DNA from: JBFGRM01 sp041563675
Lineage (GTDB): Bacteria; Nitrospirota; Nitrospiria; Nitrospirales; Nitrospiraceae
DNA: 8,296 nucleotides
Assembly: GCA_041563675.1 (NCBI GenBank)
Contig: JBFGRM010000106.1
Location: 1-8,296, forward strand
Reading direction: 5' to 3'
This document shows, piece by piece, positions 1-6,137 of this stretch (its first letter is position 1; each line of letters begins with the position of its first letter). Under the pieces are notes generated by a model. That model worked only from the letters and a program-made list of their open reading frames with translations. It ran no database searches and was not told where the DNA came from. The position numbers and the translations under genes are program-made.

Positions 1-14
1 AAAGGTCGAGGCGG

Positions 15-35
15 ATGACCCCGGGCCCGGGTCAT
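15..35. repeat. short inverted repeat upstream of the Omp85 gene
   Basis: ATGACCC at 15-21 is matched by GGGTCAT at 29-35, giving a 7-bp stem around a 7-nt GC loop. No T-run follows, so it is not a standard intrinsic terminator. It lies 20 nt before the Omp85-like start codon. It could be an operator-like dyad, a terminator remnant of a gene left of the window, or chance in GC-rich DNA. Confidence 0.35.
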
Positions 36-54
36 AGGGCAATCAGCGAACGCG

Positions 55-1260
55 ATGCCGAGCGTGTCTCTCCGCGCCGTCCTGACCGCCTTCGCTGGCC
101 TCCTGCTCGCGTTCCCCCCCGTTCCCAAAACTGCTGAGGCGACTGTCGAGTACTTCCCCATCCCCGCCGTGTCCACGTCCAAAAATGACGGGAGCGATGT
201 GGGTCTGATCGTGCCCTTCCTGATTTCCACCCCCGAGGGGGAGCTCAAATATCTCATGGCCCCCCTGCTCATTCGGAATTCGATCGTGGGTGTCAAGGGG
301 GCGATGAACGTGTTCGCCTACGGGACTCGAGGCCAGTCGATCAAGTTCATCGCATCCGCCGCGGAGGAGATCGAGCGTAGACTCACCCTACGCTATACCG
401 ATCCGGCGTTCGGTCAAGGACGGTTCTTTTTGGGTTTCGAAGGCGGTTTCGTCAAGAACGCCACATCCCGTTTCTTCGGCTTGGGCCAGGGCTCTGAGGA
501 AGCAGACGAGACCAATTACACGGACCGAGAAATTCGAGCGGAATGGTATCTGGGTGTCCGGCTCGACGATGTCACGCAGATCGGCGTGTCGCAGCGGTAC
601 CGGGATGTAAAGGTGCTGAGGGGAGCGACCGATCTGCCCTTCACGCTTGCGGTCTTTCCCGATGTGGAAGGTGGCGACGGAGCGCGCATTCTGGGGAACC
701 GCGCCTTCTTTCTGTACGACACGCGTGACAATCTGGTCTCTCCCACGGACGGCATGGCAGTGACGGCCTATGCTGAAGCGAATTGGAACTTCGACAACAA
801 GGGCCAATCACCCTATTACCGCTACGCATTCGACATCAAAAAGCTCTTCCCCAGCCGGTCCAAGCGCGCGATCCTGGTGGCGCGCGCAAACTTGCAGACT
901 ACCTTCGGCGACGGCGTGCCGTTCTACGAGCGAAGCTCTCTTGGTGGGCAGAACAACCTTCGGGGATACGGAGAGGATCGGTTCATCGACAAGCAGCTCC
1001 TTGGCTTCAGCTTCGAGCAGCGCCTGCACATACTCCGGGCCCACATTTTCAATGTCTCCGCGGACTTCGAGTTTGCTCCCTTCGTGGACATCGGCCGGGT
1101 CTTCAACACCTTCAAAGACCTCCAGTTGTTCGACAGCTTCGAGGTGACGCCGGGCGTCGGGTTTCGCGGCCTCGTCCGACCGAACGTGGTGGGTCGGGTC
1201 GATGTGGGCGTCAGTCGCGAGGGGACCGCTGTCTTCGCCGGCCTCGATTACCCTTTCTAG
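55..1260 (+). CDS. Omp85/D15 family outer-membrane surface antigen, POTRA-less
   Basis: This 401-residue protein is predicted to be an outer-membrane beta-barrel of the bacterial surface antigen (D15/Omp85) family. Residues 1 to about 29 look like a Sec signal peptide, with a short n-region, a hydrophobic stretch from about 7 to 20, and small residues near TAEA. Two family hallmarks are visible: an aspartate-rich strand motif DTRDN at 222-226 followed by P230 and G233, and the loop-6 motif SLGG...LRGY with R303-G304-Y305. That motif holds the conserved Arg that enters the barrel lumen in BamA, TamA and FhaC. The chain ends in an aromatic residue (YPF), as outer-membrane barrels do for Bam recognition. 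At 401 residues there is room for a 16-strand barrel but not for the periplasmic POTRA repeats of BamA or TamA, so it is unlikely to be the essential BamA. Role and substrate are unknown. The start is the first ATG giving a signal peptide; the ribosome binding site is weak. A promoter was not identified. Confidence 0.85.
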   Translation: MPSVSLRAVLTAFAGLLLAFPPVPKTAEATVEYFPIPAVSTSKNDGSDVGLIVPFLISTPEGELKYLMAPLLIRNSIVGVKGAMNVFAYGTRGQSIKFIASAAEEIERRLTLRYTDPAFGQGRFFLGFEGGFVKNATSRFFGLGQGSEEADETNYTDREIRAEWYLGVRLDDVTQIGVSQRYRDVKVLRGATDLPFTLAVFPDVEGGDGARILGNRAFFLYDTRDNLVSPTDGMAVTAYAEANWNFDNKGQSPYYRYAFDIKKLFPSRSKRAILVARANLQTTFGDGVPFYERSSLGGQNNLRGYGEDRFIDKQLLGFSFEQRLHILRAHIFNVSADFEFAPFVDIGRVFNTFKDLQLFDSFEVTPGVGFRGLVRPNVVGRVDVGVSREGTAVFAGLDYPF

Positions 1261-1306
1261 TGTGGGTCTCGGGCACCGGCTCAATCATGCGGTCGCTCTT
1301 CGCCCC

Positions 1307-1355
1307 CCCCTCACCCTGGCCCTCTCCCCCGCTGGGGGAGAGGGGAAGAGAGGGG
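1307..1355. repeat. REP-like C/G-rich double hairpin
   Basis: An 11-bp perfect stem pairs 1320-1330 (CCCTCTCCCCC) with 1334-1344 around a 3-nt GCT loop. An outer 6-bp stem pairs CCCCTC at 1307-1312 with GAGGGG at 1350-1355, separated from the inner stem by an internal loop. Its look (CCCTCACCC..CCCTCTCCCC, then the complement) resembles the short palindromic intergenic elements scattered through many GC-rich bacterial genomes. It lies 46 nt after the Omp85 stop and could act as a transcript 3'-end stabiliser or attenuator. No T-tract follows, so a simple intrinsic terminator is unlikely. Copy number cannot be judged from one window. The rest of the 1261-1542 spacer has no credible gene. Confidence 0.7.
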
Positions 1356-1423
1356 ATCGCGCTTGGTCCCGCTGGATTCCGTGCCCCCGCTCAGGTAGAC
1401 TGCCACTGCTTTGCGCCCTCACA

Positions 1424-1440
1424 TCCACCTGTTAGGTGGA
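1424..1440. other. perfect 7-bp hairpin in the spacer before the DUF3187-like gene
   Basis: TCCACCT at 1424-1430 pairs perfectly with AGGTGGA at 1434-1440 around a GTT loop. The 3' arm contains an AGGTGGAG that resembles a Shine-Dalgarno and is followed 10 nt later by ATG at 1452. The reading frame from that ATG gives only an 81-codon peptide without recognisable features, overlapping the next gene. The hairpin may be part of the leader of the downstream gene. No T-run follows. Confidence 0.35.
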
Positions 1441-1542
1441 GAACCCTAAGCATGACGGCCAGGCATCAATCCACCGCGAATTCGGGCCTTCACAGAAAGT
1501 GTAGAGGGCCGTACTTGTCATCTCGGAGAGCGGTCGGGCACC

Positions 1543-2631
1543 ATGGCCCTGCCCATGTTGACCATAGACACCTCTTGCCTGCTTACGGTGATGAGACCGC
1601 TTCTGCGGCGGTGTCTCTGGCTGCCAGCCGTGGCCCTTCGTGGTCTGCCGGGTGTAGGTTTTTCCCTACTGTTGTGGGTGACGCCGGCACTTGCTGAGAG
1701 CCGGGGCTACGGGCCCGTTCCAGTCCGCAATTTCCAAGCAATTCAGCTTCTGTTTCTGGGTATGTACGGTGATCGTGCGGCCGTCGTCCCCAAACGCACG
1801 CTGGACGTCAGGGTGGAGCTTGCCCAGACGGCCCAGATCTTCGACGAGCAAGGACCCGGAGCCTCCGCCAGCGTCAAGTTCGAGACGCTCCGTTCCGCTC
1901 TGTTTTTTCGCTATGGGCTCATGGAAAGCCTGGAGCTGAGCCTCGAAATCCCCGCGATCTACCGGTACCGGGGGTTCCTGGGGGGCGCCATCGAGCAGGT
2001 GGAGCGCCTGACCACCGGTCTGGGAGGGCCCCGTGGACGGCTCAAGGGCACGGGATTTGTATTCGATGTCAACAAGAGCGGGCGCACGCTCTTCACGGGT
2101 GGGGAGGGCGATTTTGGCCTGGGCGACGTCAGTCTGTTCGCCAAGTGGCGGGCGACCGAGGAGCGCGGGCTCTGGCCGACGGCCTCCCTTCGGTTCGGGC
2201 TCAAGCTGCCGACGGGCGACGAAGACCGGGTGTTCGGCAGCGGGCATACCGACCTGGGGGTGGGGCTCGCCCTCGAGAAGACCCTGGCGACCAGATGGAT
2301 CGCCTACGTCAATGTCAACGGTGTGTTCCCAACGGGAACAGTGTCCGGGCTTTCGCTGGATCCGATCTTCTCCAGCGTGACCGCCGTCGAGTATCTCTGG
2401 ACACCCCGTTTCTCGCTGGTGCTGCAGTTTGATTACTATTCGACCCCATTTGATGGCACCGGCCTCAAGATGCTGGATCGAGGTGTCACCGAAGTCGCGG
2501 CGGGCTTCAACTATCGCCTGCGGGACCACCTCCTCTGGCAGGTCTACGGTGTGGAGAACGTGGACTTCACGACCGACAGCGCCGCGGACTTCACGCTCTC
2601 TACATTGGTCACCTACCGGTTCGATACGTAG
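1543..2631 (+). CDS. DUF3187-like secreted protein, predicted outer-membrane beta-barrel
   Basis: The 362-residue product has no known biochemical role. It resembles the DUF3187 family by the motif GPVPVRN at residues 57-63 just after the signal peptide, a KLPTGD box at 221-226 followed by GSGHTDLG at 232-239, and alternating polar/aromatic strands through the C-terminal half ending in VTYRFDT. These are features of a small outer-membrane barrel. The signal peptide is long from this ATG; starts at 1555 and especially 1591 (residue 17, MRPLLRRC) are equally plausible. From 1591 the n-region is basic, the hydrophobic core runs from about 25 to 46, and cleavage would fall at ALA-ES (51/52). A GGAG lies 14 nt upstream of 1543, while 1591 has no clear Shine-Dalgarno. 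A 282-nt spacer separates it from the Omp85-like gene, so co-transcription is uncertain. Other porin-like families cannot be excluded. Confidence 0.7.
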   Translation: MALPMLTIDTSCLLTVMRPLLRRCLWLPAVALRGLPGVGFSLLLWVTPALAESRGYGPVPVRNFQAIQLLFLGMYGDRAAVVPKRTLDVRVELAQTAQIFDEQGPGASASVKFETLRSALFFRYGLMESLELSLEIPAIYRYRGFLGGAIEQVERLTTGLGGPRGRLKGTGFVFDVNKSGRTLFTGGEGDFGLGDVSLFAKWRATEERGLWPTASLRFGLKLPTGDEDRVFGSGHTDLGVGLALEKTLATRWIAYVNVNGVFPTGTVSGLSLDPIFSSVTAVEYLWTPRFSLVLQFDYYSTPFDGTGLKMLDRGVTEVAAGFNYRLRDHLLWQVYGVENVDFTTDSAADFTLSTLVTYRFDT

Positions 2632-2664
2632 GGGGGGCCGGTGATCTGCGCCTGGGGCCAAACC

Positions 2665-2704
2665 TTGACAACCCCTGGGTCCTATGGGAAACTTTCCTGA
2701 TAAT
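2665..2704 (+). promoter_or_regulatory. candidate promoter and dyads upstream of dxs
   Basis: A perfect -35 hexamer TTGACA is at 2665-2670. At the usual 17-18 nt spacing the -10 candidates are poor (GAAACT at 2688 or AAACTT at 2689). A better GATAAT at 2699-2704 is 28 nt away, too far to pair with this -35 for a housekeeping sigma factor. Between them is the palindrome GGAAAcTTTCC at 2687-2697. The stretch is A/T-rich against a GC-rich background, fitting a control region for the dxs-ispG transcript, but the exact promoter is unresolved. Confidence 0.45.
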
Positions 2705-2748
2705 TTTTGTCAGCCTGGGCGCTCCACCCCCCACGGTCCAAGTCGATG

Positions 2749-2769
2749 CCTTCCCGTGACGCAGGAAGG
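2749..2769 (+). other. leader hairpin before dxs
   Basis: CCTTCC at 2749-2754 pairs with GGAAGG at 2764-2769 around a 9-nt loop, 33 nt before the dxs start. The 3' arm is purine-rich and precedes the true Shine-Dalgarno, so the hairpin hides a decoy ribosome-binding sequence. I see no TPP-riboswitch core such as CTGAGA, although the product is a TPP enzyme. Confidence 0.35.
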
Positions 2770-2802
2770 AAATTCACGACCAGCGAAGAGGAGAGAGTAA
2801 AT

Positions 2803-4698
2803 ATGTCGCTGCTGAAAACTGTTCACCGCCCGTCCGATCTGAAGCGGATGTCGCCGGATCAATTTCCTGAGCTCTGCCAGGAGATACGTGAACAGATCAT
2901 TTCCGTCCTGTCCAATGTCGGAGGACACCTGGCTTCCAACCTCGGTGTGGTCGAGCTGACGGTCGCGCTGCATTACCTGCTCGACACCCCGACCGACAAG
3001 ATCGTGTGGGACACCAGCAACCAGGCCTATGCGCACAAGTTGCTGACGGGACGACGGGAGCAGTTCCACACGCTGCGCCAGTTCGGCGGCCTGAGCGGAT
3101 TCTGCAAGCGGGAGGAGAGCGAGTACGACACCTTCAATGCCGGGCATGCAGGCACCGGCGTCTCCGCGGCGGTCGGCATGGTCGAGGCGCGGGAACAGCT
3201 CGGGCAGGATCACAAGGTCGTGTGCGTCGTCGGCGATGGGGCGATGACCGCGGGGATGACGCTGGAGGGCATGCACCATGCCGGGGGGAGCAACCGGGAC
3301 TTTCTCGTCATCCTGAACGACAACCAGATGTCCATCTCCAAAAATGTCGGGGCCATCTCGGCCTATCTGAACAGAACCTTCACGGGGGAGTTCTACACGA
3401 AGGTGCGGGAGGAAACCGGACACCTGCTCGAATCGATCCCGCACATCGGCGAGCAGGTCAAGCGGATGGCGCAACGGGCCGAAGAGCTGGCCAAGGGGCT
3501 GATTCTGCCGGGCGTCCTCTTCGAGGAGTTGGGGTTCACCTACGTTGGCCCCATCGACGGGCATCGATTCGATCACTTGCTCCCGACGCTGGAGAACGTG
3601 CTGAAGCTCAAAGGGCCGGTGCTCCTCCACGTGATCACGAAGAAGGGGCTGGGCTACGAGCCGGCCATGAAGGACCCGGTCTGGTTCCATGCCTGCTCGC
3701 CCTTCGTCCGAGAGACGGGCAAGCCGGCCAAGAAAGCCCCGCGCCCGAGCTATACGCAACACGCGGTGAACACCCTGATCAAGCTGGCCAAACAGGACCG
3801 CCGGATCGTGGCGATCACCGCGGCCATGTGCGAGGGGACGGGGCTGAACGCCTTCGAGAAAGAATTGCCCGATCGCATCTATGACGTCGGGATCGCCGAG
3901 CAGCATGCCGTGACCTTTGCCGGCGGCCTGGCCGCCCAGGGTATGCGACCGGTCGTCGCGCTCTATTCGACCTTCTTGCAGCGGGCCTATGACTCCCTGG
4001 TGCACGACGTCGCGACCCAGAATCTGCCGGTCACCTTCTGCATCGACCGGGGCGGTCTCGTGGCGGAGGACGGCACCACTCATCACGGCGCCTTCGATTA
4101 CGCGTACCTGCGCCACGTGCCGAATATGGTCGTGATGGCCCCCAAGGACGAGAACGAGCTGCAGCACATGGTGAAAACGTGCCTGACTTACGACGGCCCT
4201 GCGTCGGTGCGGTACTCAAGGGGCTCCTGCCTGGGCGTGGAGATGGATGCGGATCCCGTGGCGCTCCCCGTCGGAAAGGGGGAGCTCTTGAAGGACGGGA
4301 CGGATGTGGGTATTGTGGCGATCGGGGTCACGGTATCCCAGGCGCTCAAAGCCGCCGAGCGGCTTGAGCAGGAGGGGATCTCCGCCGCGGTCGTCAATGC
4401 GCGCTTCGTCAAGCCCCTGGACCAGGAGCTGGTCTGCGGCCTCGCTCGACGGGTCCGCTGTCTGGTGACGGTCGAGGAGGGGTGCAGGATGGGTGGGTTC
4501 GGCTCGGCGGTGCTCGAAGCTTTGTCCGAGCAGGGGATCCTTCAGGTGCCGACCAAGCTCGTCGGGCTGCCCGATTGGTACATTGAGCAGGGCCCCCAGG
4601 ACCTGCTCCGCGAAAAGTACGGCCTCACTGCGGAAGGGATCTATCAGGCGGCCAAGGAGGCCGTGAAGCAGGCCGGCACCAAGGTCACCGCGCTGTAA
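2803..4698 (+). CDS. dxs: 1-deoxy-D-xylulose-5-phosphate synthase (DXS)
   Basis: DXS condenses pyruvate with D-glyceraldehyde 3-phosphate to DXP plus CO2, using thiamine diphosphate and Mg2+. It is the committed first step of the cytosolic MEP isoprenoid pathway. The 631-residue length is normal for the family. Visible landmarks: GGHLASNLG with H42; the TPP/Mg motif GDGAMTAG at 144-151 completed by LNDNQMSIS from 171; GPIDGH at 249-254; FHA with H296; the catalytic Glu in IAEQHAVTFAGG (E366); YSTFLQRAYD with Y388 and R394; DGTTHHG with D423 and H427; YSRG with R473; and a transketolase C-terminal domain from about 490. One deviation: WDxGHQAY of typical DXS reads WDTSNQAY, putting Asn73 where E. 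coli has His80, and GHSST reads GHAGT at 114-118. The start is ATG 2803 because GAGGAG at 2788-2793 is 9 nt upstream; an in-frame TTG at 2707 would add 32 non-conserved residues. ispG follows after 12 nt. Confidence 0.97.
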   Translation: MSLLKTVHRPSDLKRMSPDQFPELCQEIREQIISVLSNVGGHLASNLGVVELTVALHYLLDTPTDKIVWDTSNQAYAHKLLTGRREQFHTLRQFGGLSGFCKREESEYDTFNAGHAGTGVSAAVGMVEAREQLGQDHKVVCVVGDGAMTAGMTLEGMHHAGGSNRDFLVILNDNQMSISKNVGAISAYLNRTFTGEFYTKVREETGHLLESIPHIGEQVKRMAQRAEELAKGLILPGVLFEELGFTYVGPIDGHRFDHLLPTLENVLKLKGPVLLHVITKKGLGYEPAMKDPVWFHACSPFVRETGKPAKKAPRPSYTQHAVNTLIKLAKQDRRIVAITAAMCEGTGLNAFEKELPDRIYDVGIAEQHAVTFAGGLAAQGMRPVVALYSTFLQRAYDSLVHDVATQNLPVTFCIDRGGLVAEDGTTHHGAFDYAYLRHVPNMVVMAPKDENELQHMVKTCLTYDGPASVRYSRGSCLGVEMDADPVALPVGKGELLKDGTDVGIVAIGVTVSQALKAAERLEQEGISAAVVNARFVKPLDQELVCGLARRVRCLVTVEEGCRMGGFGSAVLEALSEQGILQVPTKLVGLPDWYIEQGPQDLLREKYGLTAEGIYQAAKEAVKQAGTKVTAL

Positions 4699-4710
4699 CG
4701 GTTCCCGGAT

Positions 4711-5898
4711 ATGTTCATCACCCGACGCAAGACGCGACAAGTCACGGTCGGCTCCGTCAAGATCGGCGGGGATGCCCCGATCTCCGTCCAGTCCATGACG
4801 ATTCCGAGCGCGCGGGACGTGCAGGGGAACGTCGAGCAGATCAAGCAGCTCGAGGAAGCCGGTTGTGAGCTCGTCCGCGTCGCCGTCCCGGACAAGGAGT
4901 CGGCGCAGGCGCTTCCGAGGATCAGGTCGCAGATCGGCATCCCGCTCATCGCGGACATCCACTTCGACCACCGGCTGGCGTTGGAGGCCGCCAAGCACGT
5001 GGACTGCGTGCGGATCAATCCGGGCAACATCGGCGCGTGGTGGAAGGTCGAGGAGGTGGTGAAGGCGGTCAACGACCGTGGCATCCCGCTGCGCGTCGGG
5101 GTCAACGGCGGCTCGCTGGAGCGCCCCCTGCTCGAGAAATACGGCTATCCCACGGCCGCGGCCTTGGCCGAATCGGCTCTGAATGCCGTCCACGCGCTCG
5201 AGGACATCGGCTTCACCAACATGAAAGTGTCGCTCAAGGCGTCGGACGTGCACATGGCCGTGGACGCGTACTACATGTTTTCCCAGCAGTCGAACTTTCC
5301 GCTGCACATCGGGATCACCGAGGCGGGCACCGTGCAGACCGGGGCGGTGAAGTCCGCGATCGGGCTCGGCTGGCTCCTGTCGAACGGGATCGGCGACACC
5401 CTGCGCGTGTCGCTCGCCGCTGATCCGGTGGAGGAGGTGCGCGTCGGCTTTGAAATCCTCAAGTCGCTCGAGTTGCGCCATCGGGGGATCAACGTGATCG
5501 CCTGTCCGACCTGCGGCCGCGTGGAGATCGACGTGGTCCGCATGGCGAATGAGCTGGAGAAGCGTGTCGGGCACATCAAGACCCCGCTCACCGTCTCCGT
5601 CCTCGGCTGTGTCGTGAACGGCATCGGCGAGGGCAAGGAGGCCGACATCGGGATCGCCGGCGGCCAGGGCGTGGGCATCCTGTTCAAGAAGGGTGAGCGC
5701 ATCGCCAAGGTGCCGATGGATCAGTTGATGGAGCGGCTGATCGAGGAAGTCGAGCAGATGGCCAAGGAGCAGGAAGCGGAGACGCCGGCCGAGGACAAGC
5801 CTGCGGGGAACGGAAACGGTCGTGACTCCGCAAAGCCCGCAAACACGCCAGAGCAATCCCCGAAGTCCCGCACAATCCCCATCCTCAACCAGCGCTGA
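4711..5898 (+). CDS. ispG: 4-hydroxy-3-methylbut-2-en-1-yl diphosphate synthase (IspG/GcpE)
   Basis: IspG reductively converts MEcPP to HMBPP, the sixth MEP-pathway step, with a [4Fe-4S] cluster and electrons from flavodoxin or ferredoxin. The N-terminal TIM-barrel half shows VQSMT at 26-30, the ADIHFD segment at 81-86, RINPGNIG at 101-108 and GVNGGSLE at 130-137. The cluster domain shows CPTCGR (C265, C268) and CVVNGIGE (C300, E307), matching the three Cys plus one Glu ligands of the family, so the enzyme should be active. It is the compact bacterial form without the plant/Chlamydia insert. Residues from about 352 to 395 form an extra hydrophilic tail rich in E, P, K, N and G, beyond the usual end of the protein. 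The gene starts 12 nt after the dxs stop with only a weak Shine-Dalgarno, so translational coupling to dxs is likely. Confidence 0.97.
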   Translation: MFITRRKTRQVTVGSVKIGGDAPISVQSMTIPSARDVQGNVEQIKQLEEAGCELVRVAVPDKESAQALPRIRSQIGIPLIADIHFDHRLALEAAKHVDCVRINPGNIGAWWKVEEVVKAVNDRGIPLRVGVNGGSLERPLLEKYGYPTAAALAESALNAVHALEDIGFTNMKVSLKASDVHMAVDAYYMFSQQSNFPLHIGITEAGTVQTGAVKSAIGLGWLLSNGIGDTLRVSLAADPVEEVRVGFEILKSLELRHRGINVIACPTCGRVEIDVVRMANELEKRVGHIKTPLTVSVLGCVVNGIGEGKEADIGIAGGQGVGILFKKGERIAKVPMDQLMERLIEEVEQMAKEQEAETPAEDKPAGNGNGRDSAKPANTPEQSPKSRTIPILNQR

Positions 5899-5902
5899 CG
5901 AG

Positions 5903-5932
5903 TTTCTCTCTCCTCACTCCTGACTCCTCACT
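5903..5932. repeat. pyrimidine-rich tract with a 9-bp direct repeat
   Basis: Just after the ispG stop the sequence is almost all C and T on the + strand. CTCCTCACT occurs at 5910-5918 and again at 5924-5932, a 14-nt period. No stable stem followed by a T-run is visible, so the end of the dxs-ispG transcript is not obvious. The tract might be a rut-like C-rich, G-poor site for Rho-dependent termination; this is inference only. Confidence 0.4.
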
Positions 5933-5943
5933 GCCGGCTCAGC

Positions 5944-5973
5944 TTGAGTTGCCCGGAGCGGGACCGCTATAAT
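5944..5973 (+). promoter_or_regulatory. promoter of the tRNA-Cys gene
   Basis: TTGAGT at 5944-5949 (four of six matches to TTGACA) is followed after 18 nt by a perfect TATAAT at 5968-5973. The usual 6-8 nt from -10 to start places transcription initiation at about 5980-5982, essentially at the first base of the mature tRNA at 5983. A strong, independent promoter for the tRNA is therefore likely. Confidence 0.75.
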
Positions 5974-5982
5974 GCCGGCCAA

Positions 5983-6058
5983 GGCGCCGTACCCAAGTGG
6001 TTAAGGGAGCAGTCTGCAAAACTGCGATTCGGCGGTTCGATTCCGCCCGGCGCCTCCA
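5983..6058 (+). tRNA. tRNA-Cys (anticodon GCA)
   Basis: A complete cloverleaf can be drawn. The acceptor stem GGCGCCG (5983-5989) pairs perfectly with CGGCGCC (6048-6054). The D stem is CCC/GGG (5992-5994 with 6005-6007). The anticodon stem GCAGT/ACTGC (6009-6013 with 6021-6025) encloses the loop CTGCAAA with anticodon GCA at 6016-6018. The variable region is 5 nt, and the T stem GGCGG/CCGCC (6031-6035 with 6043-6047) carries the loop TTCGATT. The discriminator base is T (U73), an identity element for cysteinyl-tRNA synthetase, and CCA is encoded at 6056-6058. It reads UGC and UGU codons. Confidence 0.97.
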
Positions 6059-6137
6059 CTCGCTCGACGTGGGGATCGAACGCTCGCCTGATGAGGTTCA
6101 ACATCGTCCGCCAATTCATGCTGGTTCCATCCGCCGA

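Noticed and set aside
1452..1697. Small + strand frame of 81 codons preceded by AGGTGGAG
   Set aside because: The Shine-Dalgarno-like sequence sits in a hairpin, the peptide is low in recognisable features, and it runs into the DUF3187-like gene in another frame.
2707..2802. TTG start giving a 663-residue DXS
   Set aside because: The extra 32 residues do not look like DXS, while ATG 2803 has a strong Shine-Dalgarno at the right distance and gives the usual family length.
2640..2802. TPP riboswitch before dxs
   Set aside because: The conserved CTGAGA and GGATAATGCCAGCG-type cores are absent; only GATAAT matches in part.
2710..4167. Minus-strand open frame of 485 codons opposite dxs
   Set aside because: Same cause: antisense shadow of a conserved gene, no ribosome site and no recognisable domain.
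4216..5856. Long open frame (546 codons) on the minus strand opposite the end of dxs and ispG
   Set aside because: It lies wholly antisense to two well-recognised genes, its translation is rich in R, H, D, L and G with no domain, and such frames arise from GC-rich codon bias.
5983..6058. tRNA-Cys as an integration (att) site of a mobile element
   Set aside because: No repeat of the tRNA 3' end, no integrase and no foreign-looking genes are visible in the window.
6059..6137. T-loop-like pieces (GGTTCAA, and GTTCGATCC on the minus strand) after tRNA-Cys suggesting a second or decayed tRNA
   Set aside because: Flanking bases do not form T stems and no acceptor or anticodon arm can be drawn.
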